Assembly (NCBI GenBank): GCA_964017185.1
Contig: OZ024874.1
Span: 18,595,957-18,659,956 of the forward strand
Source of the DNA: Rugalucina vietnamica
Taxonomy: Eukaryota; Mollusca; Bivalvia; Lucinida; Lucinidae
Direction of reading: 5' to 3'
Length of the DNA: 64,000 bases
In this document: positions 1-10,969 of the stretch, piece by piece
Layout: every line of letters starts with the position of its first letter
Numbering within the stretch: position 1 is the stretch's first letter
Made by a program: the position numbers and the translations under genes
The notes under the pieces: generated by a model
What the model was told of the DNA's origin: nothing
Database searches by the model: none
The model's input: only the letters and a program-made list of their open reading frames with translations

Positions 1-1920
1 TCCTTCATTACAGTCACAGTAATACCGCCAGTCAGAGTCAGCTGACAATGGAATGCATCTACCATTGTCACATAAGGTGGTCAAACTGTCACATCCCTGG
101 GGTTCTGTAAGTTATATACATATACATTCACAGGAGGTAAAGTTCGTTTTCAAAGATGCAGATGACAATGACGTCGCGTCAGATGTTGAGGCACAATTTG
201 CGATTTGCGCATGTAGTTGGTGCTAAAATACTGCCATGTCAACATTATTTGAAGTAGCGGTATTATGCAAAGTACATCAAAATAAAGATCTTGAAACTAG
301 CTTTTAGACCATGTGCAAATATTATATGTCTTGTAACCTGTTACTGAATGAATGGCCAATGAATGATAAAAAAACGCTTAAAACGTCATGTCAGGCGTTA
401 CAAAATTAACCGTTACTTTGGACGAAATCAATCATAAAATTGCGATCTTTAGATTTTGTGCACCGAAACGACACCCATTTGCAGTAACTTTGTTGATAGA
501 ACGCCCACCAAAAGCTGAAGTCAGAAGACGAAATATTAGAGGCATAACTGAATCTTGTTAGGGAGGTCCGAAAATGTCAGGTTCAGGGTAAAAAGTTATA
601 GGTAGTGTGTTGTTTGTATTATAAAAATATTACAAAAATAGTAAATTACTGAATTTTTATATGGACATTTATTTCATAAAATGCGCATTCACGCTATATA
701 AAAATAAGTTCGATTCAGAAATAGAAAATAATCATAACATAAATTTTTCCGGATCTTAAAAATGTAACACTCCCGATCTTTTAGATAAAAATCCATACGT
801 CTTTTGTTCCGAATCCGAATTTTCATGTCAAAATAGATCTTTTAATGTTTTGGTTTGCATGACGTCAAAGTTCATAAACCAATCTTTCATGTGAAAATGC
901 TGCGCACTCGTGAAAATTCTGATGGTTTCAACTCATCCGATTAAATAAATTTGGTATTCACCGAAAAAAAAAGCAAATTTTCTTTTTATTTTATACAATA
1001 CATTGGCATTTTCCAATTCACAAGGCAGGCGGTGAAAATGGAAAAACCAAAATTTTTTGAAAACACAAACAATTTTGGTACCACATTGTTCCTTACGTTC
1101 TAACTAAGAAAATGAATATCCACACTTTATGTTTTCGTTCATAGTAGTTATAGGCGTTTGAATTTCTGAAGTGAGACATGTATTAAATGACGTCAAGTAA
1201 ATGGAAATGTCAGAAGTAATCCAAAATCTACAGAGAAGATATAGGCTTATATCAGTCACTAGTGACTTTTGATATCAAGTGAGATTTGATATCAGTGAAA
1301 TTTCATATCAATAAAAATACCAATTTTATCAAGTTTTGTGTACATTGGTTTTCACTGTAAAGTATAAAATAAAAAACGATTCTGCGTTCAAAAAATGTAA
1401 CATTTTGACGTTTTTGTCGATTTGACGTTATATTACGTGTTGTTCACAGGACCAGCCCGCCTATTTGAACTTCGGTTCGGTTCGGTTCGGCGACACGGAC
1501 ACAGAATTTTGAAAGAGAAGTGGTTTTTTTTTCTATCATTTTTCGAATTTCCCATTGTTTTTGTCTGTAAATAGGTCAAGAAGTTTGGGACCTGCAATTT
1601 CTCATTGTTGGTCGCTGTTTTCCCCCCAACTTAAGAGTCTAAGCATCGATTTTCTTAGTCATGCGATTTGCGCCAAAACGATTCGTACTTAACTTGAAAA
1701 TCTCTTTTCTTGAAACTTTTTGGCTTGAGAGCTGACAAGCTTTTGGACCAGAATTAGTTCAAGCTTCATTGACAGTGACATTGAACGGCTATAGCAGGGC
1801 TGCAACGATCTGTCATAAAAGTTAAAGAATGTTTTTTCTGGACTGACCTTCCCCCACCCACTTTTTTCATAAAGTGATTGAAGGTCTTTTTGTTTAATCA
1901 TTTGAATTGGAACTCATGGC
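1..1920. other. No gene recognised; AT-rich flank
   Basis: Both strands show only short unrelated open frames with no recognisable motif. The stretch has many A/T runs and one small local tandem repeat of GGTTC near 1472-1490. I see no promoter, RNA gene or mobile-element terminus that I can support. Confidence 0.5.
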
Positions 1921-2060
1921 TTCAGGTGTTGTCGGTCCAACTGTGGGGCGGTTGACTTGTCGGGGTGGAAAAAAATCCTATGCGTAGTTTCCATACACCG
2001 AAGTCTCTTGTCCGCTGCTCCTCAGGTTGGCTTTGTTGTTGGTTTTCGGACTATGTGTTT

Positions 2061-2148
2061 GGAAGTGGACAACATCAGGAGATATTTTAAATACAATCAG
2101 GACTGGAAGTGGACAACATCAGGAGATATTTTAAATGCAATCAGGACT
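2061..2148 (+). repeat. 44-bp tandem duplication in LINE 5' region
   Basis: Two adjacent 44-bp units (2061-2104 and 2105-2148) differ by a single base. They lie just upstream of the 2A-bearing frame and may be part of the LINE 5' UTR. Confidence 0.8.
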
Positions 2149-2909
2149 GTAGTATAGGATCTGGAAAATCATTTGGTGGAATTGCTCAGAGCTTGGCTTT
2201 CACAAGGAAAATTGGTAACCGAAGAGGCTCCGAAGGATTACGCAGTTTCAATCCTTCAAAGGGAACAAACTTGTTGATTCTTATTATTTTGGCTGGAGAT
2301 ATCAAAATGAACCCAGGCCCAAGATTCCAGTGCTGCACGTGCAAGAAGTATTGCAAGGCGGCCGAGAAAGCAGTTAAATGTGAAGATTGCGAGAAACGCT
2401 TCCATTCGTCTTGCGTAAATCTTGGTCCCGTTTAGTTACAAAAGATTGTGTCGGTTAATGATTCTTGGTATTGTTCAAACTGCAAAGCCGAGTGCAGCCT
2501 ATGCAGTGGTGCTGTTTTGAATTCCCATAAGGCTGTCCAGTGTGACAAATGTGAAATGTGGGAGCACAATAACTGTTCTTTTATGTCAGACTCAGAGTAT
2601 GAAACAATGCAAAACTCAAACTGTACATGGATTTGCCCAAAATGTGACTTTTTCAATATCTCAGCCTCTTTTTTCAATGAACAGATTAACTTGGAAAGTA
2701 AAAATAGGTTTCACCTACTTGCAAAAGGTCATGAGACCAATTCCACTGAAACCTTGACTAGCAAAAACAGTTTTATTAGTGGTCTGAAATTTTCCAGTAT
2801 CAACATAAACAGTATAAGAGGCAAAAACCTTGAGTTGTTGCCTTCATTGATTTTCATCAATCTCAGATTTTGGCGATTCAGGAGACAAAAATTGACAATT
2901 CCATATTAA
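2109..2909 (+). pseudogene. LINE 5' ORF: 2A-like leader and PHD fingers, interrupted
   Basis: The frame from 2109 runs to a TAG at 2433-2435 and continues in the same frame from 2448 to 2909, so a single nonsense change splits it. About 60 residues precede a hydrophobic run (LLILIILA) and the 2A-like core at residues 63-71. After it come repeated CxxC pairs and a His-Cys pair (FHSSC), then a second cluster ending WICPKC, the pattern of one or two PHD zinc fingers. Fingers of this kind occur in the first ORF of CR1-type LINEs. The last part drifts out of frame into non-homologous sequence where the endonuclease should begin. Presumed role in the intact family: nucleic-acid or chromatin binding by the ribonucleoprotein. 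Confidence 0.7.
2295..2321 (+). other. 2A-like ribosome-skipping motif
   Basis: The translated core is GDIKMNPGP, preceded by an isoleucine/leucine-rich stretch. The functional 2A consensus is DxExNPGP. Here the Glu position is Lys while NPGP is kept. 2A-like sequences at the start of LINE ORFs are known in several invertebrates, where they make the ribosome skip the Gly-Pro bond. Whether the Lys variant is active is unknown. Confidence 0.6.
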
Positions 2910-3527
2910 CGTCTGAATTATTTCCGGAATCTTTTCCATACAGCGTGTACAGAAAGAATAGAACCTTAAATAGTAATGGTGTTATGCTACTTGTGCACAA
3001 GGACATCCCACACATGCCCCTCAGAGAATTGGACAATGACTCAGAGTCAGTTTGGGTCAAACTTTTTGTAAATAAGAAACTCACTTTGTGGCTAGCTGGT
3101 ATCGACCACCTGTCGATGTCCATTTGCAAATGTTCCAGTATCGGACAATGAAAATGACTTACTGAATTCCCTGGAAAAGTTTGACAATTTATTTAGAGAA
3201 CAGCTTGACAAAATCAAAAATAGTAATAAAGGCAACAAACCCCCCTTAATTCACGTTTTAGGTGATTTTAACTTAAGAGATATTGTATGGCCGGACAGAC
3301 TCGGCAAATCTGGGTCATCATTGAGTCGGACGGAGGGTCAGATTTTGATAGATATCATGAATGACCATGGTTTGGAACAATTAGTCAATTTCCCCACCAG
3401 AGACAGAAATACTTTGGACTTAATTTTGACCTCTCTTCCTGGTCAGTTTGTAGACATTCATTCCCCGGATAAGCTCAGTGATCATGACATTGTTTCTGGC
3501 ACATTGAAAATTGCTATCCCCCTGTAA
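2870..3527 (+). pseudogene. LINE AP-endonuclease fragments
   Basis: The frame 2870-3151 starts with QETKID, the usual first active-site motif of AP-type LINE endonucleases (QET), and continues to a premature end. Between 3152 and 3320 the homologous sequence is split over other frames, where a GDFN motif can be seen. The frame 3321-3527 then resumes with the final endonuclease motif SDHD. At least two frameshifts separate the pieces, so no active enzyme can be made. In the intact family this domain nicks target DNA to prime reverse transcription. Confidence 0.75.
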
Positions 3528-4096
3528 AGAAACCTAGGAGAAAAGAGTATCGTTATCAGAAAGGTGATTATGAATCTATGAGAGCAGAAACACTTAAATT
3601 TGCAAAGGAAAGATAATTCAACGGTTACTCAGATACTCGGTCGGCCCAGGAAAATTTCAATCTCATTACATCGTTTATTCAGGAATCGGCAGATAAACAT
3701 ATCCCCTAAAAATCTAGTCGCTCAGTTTTCTCTGTCCCTTGGATAGCACCTGGAATAAGAAGGAAGATTCGCAGAAAAAATGCAACTCATGCAAAAGCTA
3801 AAAAGACTGGTATTGCAAAATTTAGATCTAAATTTGAATCTTTACGGAGAGAAATCAAAGCTGATATCAGGAAGCAGCATGATCTTTACATAAACAACTT
3901 GGTAGGAGATGTTAAGGCTAATCCTAGAGATTTTTACTGGTACATAAACAGTCAGAAAAAAGATACCCAAGGTATACCCCCGTTGAAAAAGAGAAATGGA
4001 TGTGGAATTGCACAATCCGAATTTGAGAAGGCGGAATAATTTAATGGTCAGTTCTCGGATGTTTTCACTAAAAGTGAAAACAAACAGGTCCCTCTT

Positions 4097-5107
4097 ATGG
4101 ATAGATCTGCCCCATTCATGCATGATATTGTGGTCACAGAGGAAGGGGTGACCAAACTTCTAAAAGGTTTAAACCCGTCTAAAGCCTTAGGGCCTGATGA
4201 GCTTCATCCCAGAGTCCTAAAGGAACTGGCTATGGAATTAGGGCCGGTATTCGCCCATCTCTTCCAGCAGTCAATTGATACAGGTGAAATTCCTAAAGAA
4301 TGGTCTCTTGCTAATATTTGCCCCCTATTTAAGAAGGGCGACAGGTCACTTTCCCGCAATTACCGCCCTGTTTCTTTGACATGCATTCCTTGTAAGCTTC
4401 TTGAACATATTGTATGCTCAAATATTATGGCCCATCTTGATGAACATGAACTCTTGTCGGACAGGCAACACGCATTTAGGAAATGGCGTAGCTGTGAAAC
4501 TCAGTTGACTACAGTGATAAATTTCTGGGCAAAAATCTTAGACACTTTTATACTCGATTTTGAAAAGGCTTTCGATACTCCTCCCCATGAACTCCTTAAA
4601 AGCAAATTGTTTAGCTATGGAATAGGTGGTACAACACTGAACTGGATAAAGACAACAAAGGTAGTGGTTAATGGAATTAAATCCGATTGGGCTCCAGTTG
4701 TGTCGGGTGTCCCTCAGGGCACCGTTATCGGCCCCTTGCTGTTCTCCTTGTATATAAATGACATCTCAGCACACATTGAGTCTGAAATAAGACTCTTTGC
4801 TGATGATTGTGTTTGCTATCATGAAATCAAGAATGAAGAGGATACGTTGAAACTTCAGAGAGACATTGATCGCTTAGGCAGTTGGGCTAGGAAATGGGGA
4901 ATGAGATTTCAGATAACCTTATCCCAAAGAATAGGCGTTGTAGAAATCAACACTCTTTGGATTTTCAGATACCTTCAGCTAGCTAAGAAGCGTACAAAAG
5001 TAGTTTCTTTCCATAGACTATCAGGGACTGGAATAACCTTCCTGATTCTCTTATCTCCTCTGCTGAAATGTCTGATGACTGTGTGTCCAAGTTCGCATCT
5101 CTTGTGA
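4097..5107 (+). pseudogene. LINE reverse transcriptase, internally deleted
   Basis: A 336-codon open frame. It holds the RT fingers and palm: NYRPVSLT near residue 93, LDFEKAFD near 157, GVPQGTVIGPLLF near 205 and the catalytic FADD near 235. After about residue 272 the thumb and most of the C-terminal region are missing. The sequence jumps to the last part of the ORF, which is then read out of frame and ends at 5107. The 53.9-54.4 kb fragment contains part of what is missing here. The remaining frame is open but the protein would be truncated. The upstream link 3528-4096 carries homologous but interrupted sequence. Confidence 0.85.
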
Positions 5108-5373
5108 GAGCCATGGACTAATTTCCCTCCTGGCGCAACCCCCCTGGTGAGGTATTGTCATTTTTGCGTGTCACCCGTGAACCATTCAAATTCAGATTCA
5201 GATTCAGGCATTCAGCGAGGTGTTTACTCACAGTCTGGCATAAACATACGTGACTGATTTTACTATACTGACGAGTACTTTAATGCTCGTAGCTGTCGCT
5301 ACAAATGCAGTTAAAGCGCATGTTTAAACGCGCATTGGGCCGCACTTTACCCACGATGCTATAATATAATGTT

Positions 5374-5504
5374 ATTAATCAAGTAATTTCGTATTGGCCC
5401 AGTTACAGGTCCGAGGTCTGCTGTATTGGCCCGAGGCGGAGCCGAGGGCCAATACAGCTGGCCGAGGACCTGTAACTGGGCCAATACGAAATTACTTGAT
5501 TAAT
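5374..5504. repeat. Long palindrome with CpG-rich centre
   Basis: Arms 5374-5412 and 5466-5504 are perfect 39-base inverted repeats. A second nested inverted repeat (5421-5432 with 5446-5457) lies inside, around a centre of GAGGCGGAGCCGAG. The same TATTGGCC core recurs at 6196-6266. It could be a small foldback element. Confidence 0.85.
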
Positions 5505-5828
5505 GACAATTTTATTAATTAACTTTTCTATTTGAATTGTGCTCTTTGACAAAGTGCACAACGCAATGGATAAAAATATTAGACACATGCATGTACATGC
5601 ACAAAAAATATAACAGCCGTCTTCTTCTGCTTTAAACACTGAAGCCACGAGTAGAGGCCTATAAACTACAGAGAATTTTCTGATAAAATCTCGAATGCAG
5701 GCCACTGTATGATCCAGTCTCATTGAAACACTGCGAAATTCGTGATAGCGAGTCAACACTTGAAGAGGAAGAAGGCCAATGAACATAATAACATAATGTA
5801 TTTTAACTATTTAGCTAGCCTAAAGTAA

Positions 5829-5831
5829 TAA

Positions 5832-5883
<52 letters not shown>
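5829..5883. repeat. AAAT tetranucleotide microsatellite
   Basis: About a dozen uninterrupted units of AAAT/TAAA. Nothing else is attached to it. Confidence 0.95.
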
Positions 5884-6189
5884 CATTTCATAAGATAAAA
5901 CAAAGTCAACAAACGCCTTTGAGACTTGGTGAGCCGGAGTAAAATGCCTACAAACCTTGTGTTTTCATATAAGATTGACTAGATCTAGATACAAAATAAA
6001 CCAAGCTTGTCGTCTGAATTCCGTTTTTCCTTTTTATTAGCGATAACTGTTGACGATTATTTCTACTTCTATAAATGCAACTGCAGTGTAAGTTTTATGT
6101 TATAAATACAACTGCAGTGTTGAAGCGGCGAAACGGAGGAAAACATGGCTGCCATTTTCTTTTGAAAAAGAACGTCGAATGACGTCATT

Positions 6190-6268
6190 TTCATATTGGC
6201 CTTGTTTTTCTGTATTGGCCTTGTTTTTCTCGTATTGGCCCAGTTATTCTCGTATTGGCCCAGTTTGT
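6190..6268. repeat. Short TATTGGCC direct repeats
   Basis: Four imperfect units of about 20 bp, each with TATTGGCC followed by a T-rich spacer. The core matches that of the palindrome at 5374-5504, so both may derive from the same element. Small minus-strand frames across it are low-complexity by-products. Confidence 0.6.
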
Positions 6269-6439
6269 CATCCGTATGATGTGGGCTGATTTGGTCATAC
6301 AAATACTAATATTAATGTAGTTAATTAATAATAGCGGCTTCATTTTTTTTCTTGTAACGTTATTGTGCACGAACATCTGACGCGACGTCATTATGAACGA
6401 TATAAGAATAAGACAAGCCGTCACATACCTCATTAGGGT

Positions 6440-6790
6440 TTGTGGTTAATGTTTGTCATCTCTCTGATGAGTTATAAAGAATCTACAATTAATTATCAAG
6501 TCAGTCAATGGTAACCTTAAATACGCGTTTACTTAAGTGTGTTTACGGCATGGTGTCTCGGGACCAAGATAATGTAAGCAATTCCTTAAAAAGATATTGA
6601 TATACATGTATCTAAAAACGCCTTACAGCGACATAAGATTCGTTAATTTTTACTGTCCTACCTTCCCGACTTTGGTCAGGTATAGCTATTCGTCCAAAAC
6701 ATGACTCCAGTAGCATACATACGCTTAACAACAAAACTACTGTTGACAGCATACTTTGTTCCATACCTGATATAGAGAAACAAATGCAAT
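6440..6790 (-). repeat. Duplicated segment, copy 1 (partner 55065-55345)
   Basis: The segment includes the signal-peptide exon and sequence beyond its donor. It matches 55065-55345 in several blocks, for example the CATCTCTCTG region, the GGGACCA region and AATGTAAGCAATT. Both copies run in the same orientation and each is cut at its upstream side by a different inverted-repeat element. Confidence 0.6.
6662..6764 (-). CDS. Possible first exon with signal peptide
   Basis: From an ATG at 6764 the minus strand encodes MEQSMLSTVVLLLSVCMLL followed by ESCFGRIAIPDQ, a textbook signal peptide (hydrophobic core, then Cys/Gly). A plausible splice donor (GGAAG|GTAGGA) follows at 6662/6661. A diverged homologous segment, same strand, lies at 55065-55345. 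If unspliced, the frame would end at 6612 as a 50-residue secreted peptide. No downstream exon was recognised, so this may be a gene fragment. An inverted-repeat element begins at 6794, 30 bp upstream of the ATG. Confidence 0.3.
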
Positions 6791-6793
6791 ATA

Positions 6794-8193
6794 TCCCAGC
6801 AGACATTTGACGTCAGTTGGACGTCAGATTGACGTCAGACTCCGACGTCATAATGACGTTAGAGTAAGGTTGATTTTGAAAGTTTGTTTGACGTCAAAAA
6901 CAGACGTCAATCTGACGTGCTAAAGCCAACGTCGGTTTAACGTCTGAAAGCTGACGTCAATCTGACGTTCTAAAAACGACGTTTGAATTTATGTCATATC
7001 AAAAGTTTAAGTACGTGTATATATTTTTTCGCATTTTTGAATATCAGTGCATTCAGAAGGGCAGTGATGCACTTTTGATAGTCCCTTTCACTCCTTTGAT
7101 AGAGTTTTTCGGGACATACAAAATGTTAAAGATATTAATTCAGCCTGATGTTGGTACATCTTATTTAAGCAAAATTTTATTGCTTTATGGTGCTAAAACC
7201 AATAAGACATTAGTGTAAGAAATAAGATTATTCTGAACAAATAATTATTTAAAATGGTGAAATTAAGAAATAGATCAGCTCTAGCAGTGAATTGTTGAGT
7301 AATAATTCACTGTTTGGAGGTCGGTTGTAAAGAAGATCAAATCACGAGCGCGTAGCGCGAGTGATTTATCTTCTTACAACTGACCGACAAACAGTGAATT
7401 ATTACTCAACAATTCACGCATTTGAGCTGGTCTATTTCGATTCTAACACACAATAAACGGAATAAATGTTGCTGAAACCGTCGATATCGTTCAGCTTTCC
7501 GCCATTGCATTGCAGATATCCCGCCAAATATTTGACTGTAATGCTGGTATTTACACACACTTATTACGTTTGTTGTGCGCTAAAACGACGTTTCACCGTC
7601 TAACGCTGCCTTGTGGGATAGCTGACGTCACAAATGCCGCAAAGTAACGTCACGCTTATTCGCCCAGTGAAATTGTTGCACAATATAACACGTTTTTTTA
7701 CCATTGGCTATATAGGCGAGGTGTGTTAGAATAAATATTTAAATATACAAATTTTATTTTCATATTAATTGAAAGTTCGATAATTTAGTGAAAGACTTTA
7801 ACTTGATTAATAAATAATTATTTTTTCTGCATTAATTAAGCATGAGGGCGAAATATGGGATTTCCCATACGAGACTCAGATATGACTTTTAAGTGGCAAG
7901 GTTGAAATTATTATTTGAATTCGATATTATTGCATAATATGTGTAAGAAATTATGTTAGTTTAAGGGCAGCTAACTCTGTCGACATATATGAAAAACACG
8001 CCAAGGTCTAAATCACGTCTTGATTACGACGTCTAACTGACGAACTAGTTTGACGTCAAAACAACGTCCAATCCAGACGTCCAAAAGACGTCAGGAAATG
8101 ACGTCTGATAGACGTTGGAAATTGGTTATATGACGTCGCGACCAAAATATAACCAATATCTGACGTCAAACAGACGTCAGGTGCCTGCTGGGA
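6794..8193. mobile_element. TA-flanked TIR element rich in TGACGTC
   Basis: Ends begin TCCCAGCAGRCA and close as its inverse (TGCCTGCTGGGA), flanked by TA (6792-6793, 8194-8195). Both ends hold clustered TGACGTC/GACGTCA words in inverted orientation (6806-6980 and 8030-8180). No transposase frame is seen, so it is a non-autonomous DNA element. It has a nested palindrome at 7267-7438 and possibly a second small inverted repeat at 7439-7732. A 108-bp relative lies at 59020-59127. The superfamily is not recognised. Confidence 0.75.
7267..7438. repeat. Palindrome nested in the TIR element
   Basis: Arms of about 75 bp pair around a CpG-rich centre (CACGAGCGCGTAGCGCGAGTG at 7343-7363). Directly to its right, ATTCTAACACACA (about 7440) and its inverse GTGTGTTAGAAT (about 7721-7732) bracket a further 290 bp, suggesting another small nested inverted-repeat element. 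Confidence 0.75.
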
Positions 8194-8439
8194 TAACTAC
8201 CAACTCGAGTACTCTAAAGTATATGTCTTACTGTTACTAAGAAGGTTTTGTTTTCACCCAAACAAATTAGTTTCTTAATCAATCAGATGTTGCTCTCTGC
8301 TGATATCTGGAACATTAACATACGCTCGTATATACTAGTACTGTTTCAAAATTGTTTCGCCTCCGACATTTGAATTTGTTGAAATGATAATAACACTAAT
8401 CACCTACTTACCACAAAAGCCAACTGTATTCAAAAATGA

Positions 8440-8830
8440 TAGACAAAATTTCCTTTACATGAGCTCACATCTGACAACACCTACAAAATTATGCATAAAA
8501 CTTTTCACACAAATATATACGCTTCACCTGGGCTGCAATCAGAAATATTCCTGTAATTATTACATATATGTAATATATGTTTTAGGAAAAATACAAATAC
8601 GGCATCAAATCGAACAGCAGCAGAGCTACGTCTTTGCTTGTCAGGTAGTATACGAGTGGGTTTTATAAAAACGTGACTGAGTCGCACGGAATCCGGTTTC
8701 AGTTCTTCCGTGTTATCGATAAAAGGTACGGAAATAACTCGGGTGTGCGAAAGTTTACAAAATTGTCTACATAAAACATTTTAAACATACTTACCTGCAA
8801 CCTACAGCCCCATTTCACTCGAGTTTGCCG
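8440..8830 (+). repeat. Dispersed repeat family R1, copy a
   Basis: Matches 63515-63950 in order and orientation, with blocks such as CACATCTGACA, CACCTGGGC, TCCGTGTTATC and CATTTTAAACATA. A shorter copy of its right part is at 13540-13690. No open frame is shared. It looks like an old interspersed element of unknown class. Confidence 0.6.
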
Positions 8831-8849
8831 TTCGAGCATTTAGGTCAAT

Positions 8850-9270
8850 CAAATTTGTGTGTAAATAATTCTATTTAGAACTGAAACAGTGTCCCAGGTG
8901 CCAAGCGTTCTTAAAATATATTCAGCATTTATGTTTAGGTAACGATGTCACCTCATCTGATAAAAGCATTGTAACTGTTTGGTTATTCATTTGTAACCAC
9001 GGTCCCCACCCCGGGGGAGGGCGGGGGATAGCCGTGGAAATGAGCGGGGCTTTGACCAAAGTTTTGTCACGACAGTGCGGGAGAAATACCCGGAATTTGC
9101 TGTATATAGGCAAAAAGGGCCGTGAAATGAAAAGATAGCAGGCTGGGGGGGGGGGACAGCAGTGGTTTTACCAACGAGAAGGGTGGGGCTTTTAGCAGGG
9201 GTTTGCTGGATTAAAAGTCAAACTCCCCGACAATTTACAACTGATAAAATTCTGTAATATTCTATTCAAT
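8850..9270. other. No gene; G-rich patches
   Basis: No coding signal. It includes a G/C-rich block (9001-9060) and a run of twelve G at about 9144-9156. Confidence 0.4.
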
Positions 9271-9279
9271 GTCTTTGCA

Positions 9280-10962
9280 TAAACACCATATTAGAAGTCA
9301 AATTAGAGTCATATAACACATAGAAGACTACTCAATAAACATTTATGCAAAAACAAATTTCAAATATCCGAAATGAGACTGCAGGAATAGCCAATTTCTA
9401 CTTTCCCATTATAAGTCTCTGCAAACTGAAAGTTGCTGTAGCAGCCAGAGTTCTTATCTGACTGGAACAAAAAAAAAACAATTTCTTTGTAGAGGCTAAT
9501 GCCAGGAACATGGATGGTAAGTGTCAGCTTCATATAGCAAACAGTTTCTGAGGAAAAGATTTTTAAAGATTTTTTTTTCTCGAAAATTTGTCCTTTTAGG
9601 GGCCATTAGCAACCAATCAAAGTAAGGGATTAGGATGAAGTTCAACTGACTGCAACATAGAAGACTACACAATAAACATTTCTGAAAAGAAAATCCAATA
9701 TCTCCAATAAGACTGCAGAAATAGGATTTTTTTCTTTCCCCATTATAAGTCTATGGAAACTGAAAGTTTCCTTAGTTCAGTTTCCTTAGCAACCAGAGTT
9801 CTTATCTGACTGGAACAAAAAGCAACTGTTTTGTAGAGTAGAGGCTAATGCTAGGAAGATGTATGCAAAGTATCAGCTTCATAACCCAAACAGTTTCTGA
9901 AGAGAAGATTTTATAAGATTATTTTCGAAAATTTACCTTTTTTGGGGGGAGCCCAGCAACCAATCAAGATAAGGTATTAGGGCAAAAGTAATATGAAACA
10001 TAGAGGACTACTAAATAAACATGTCTGCAAAAGCAAAAATCAAATATCTCTTAGACTAATGAAACTGCAAAATAGAAAATTTTTACTTTTCCCTGAAAGT
10101 TGCCATAGCAACCAGAGTTCTTGTCTGACTGGAACAAAAACAACTTTTTCGTAGAGGCTAATGCTAGGAACATGTATGCAAAGTATCAGCTTCATAAAGC
10201 AAACAGTTTCTGAGGAGAAGATTTTTAAAGATTTTTTTTCTCGAAAATTTGCCCTTTTGGGGGTCCAGCAACCAAACAAAATAAGGTATTAGGGCATAAG
10301 TAATATGAAACATAGAGGACTACTAAATAAACATTTCCGTAAATGCAAAATTCAAATATCTCCAATGAGACTGCAGAAATAGAAAACTTTCACTTTTCCC
10401 ATTATAAGTCTATGGAAACTGAAAGTTGCCATAGCAACCAGAGTTCTTATCTGACTGGAACAAAAACAACTAGTTTTGTAGAGGCTAATGCCAGGAATAT
10501 GTATGCAAAGTATCAGCTTCATAAAGCGAACAGTTTCTGAGGATAAGATTTTTAAAGATTTTTTTTTTTGAAAATTTGCCCTTTCTGGGGCCCCAGCAAC
10601 CAAACAAAATAAGCGATCAGGATGAAGGTTATCTGAAACGTAGAGCACTTCTCAATAAACATTTTTCTAAAAATTAAATTCAAATATTTCCAATATGAAA
10701 GCAAATATTTGCAATTTCCATTATAAGTCTATGGGACGTAAAAGTTGCCATGGCAACCAGAGTTCTTATCCGATCTGAACAAAAACCAACATTTTGGTCC
10801 CCCACCCCCTCCTGCTTTATGCCAAATATCAAAAGTTTTGGCCTCACAGCTTCAGAGGAGACGTCGTTTGAAATTGTCGACGGACGACGAACGGACGACG
10901 GACGCCGGATACCTGCCTATCTTATAAGCTCACCTTTGAGCCTTCGGCTCAGGTGAGCTATA
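9280..10962. repeat. Tandem array A, about 330-bp units, hairpin end
   Basis: Five degenerate units, with the repeated block CATAGARGACTAC at 9319, 9656, 9999, 10311 and 10639 (spacing 312-343 bp). The last unit runs into a GGACGAC-rich stretch (10865-10905). This is followed by a near-perfect hairpin at 10927-10959 (AGCTCACC ... GGTGAGCT with inner TGAGCC/GGCTCA). A tandem core, a GAC-rich microsatellite and a terminal hairpin recall Helitron-like/pearl-type elements of bivalves. Open frames inside are by-products of the repeat. Confidence 0.75.
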
Positions 10963-10969
10963 AATTCAC

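Larger units (their letters stand above)
1925..5215 (+). mobile_element. CR1/L2-group LINE, defective copy 1
   Basis: A non-LTR retrotransposon remnant. In order it carries a short hydrophobic leader ending in a 2A-like motif, cysteine-rich PHD-type fingers, pieces of an AP-type endonuclease and a reverse transcriptase with FADD. The 3' tail (about 5105-5215) ends in tandem ATTCAG units, as in LINEs with microsatellite tails. Several frame breaks, an in-frame stop and an internal deletion at about 4915 make it non-functional. Two other 3'-end fragments of the same or a close family lie at 11.7-11.95 kb (plus) and 53.8-54.4 kb (minus). The 5' edge is uncertain. CR1/L2 placement is an inference from the endonuclease, RT and PHD layout. 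Confidence 0.85.

Noticed and set aside
5403-5786. 127-codon minus frame with a hydrophobic stretch
   Set aside because: Its C-terminal third is the palindrome at 5374-5504 and it has no recognisable domain.
6612-6764. Secreted neuropeptide-like reading ending in VRRF
   Set aside because: RF-amide peptides need a following Gly for amidation and this frame stops right after Phe. A spliced exon is the better reading.
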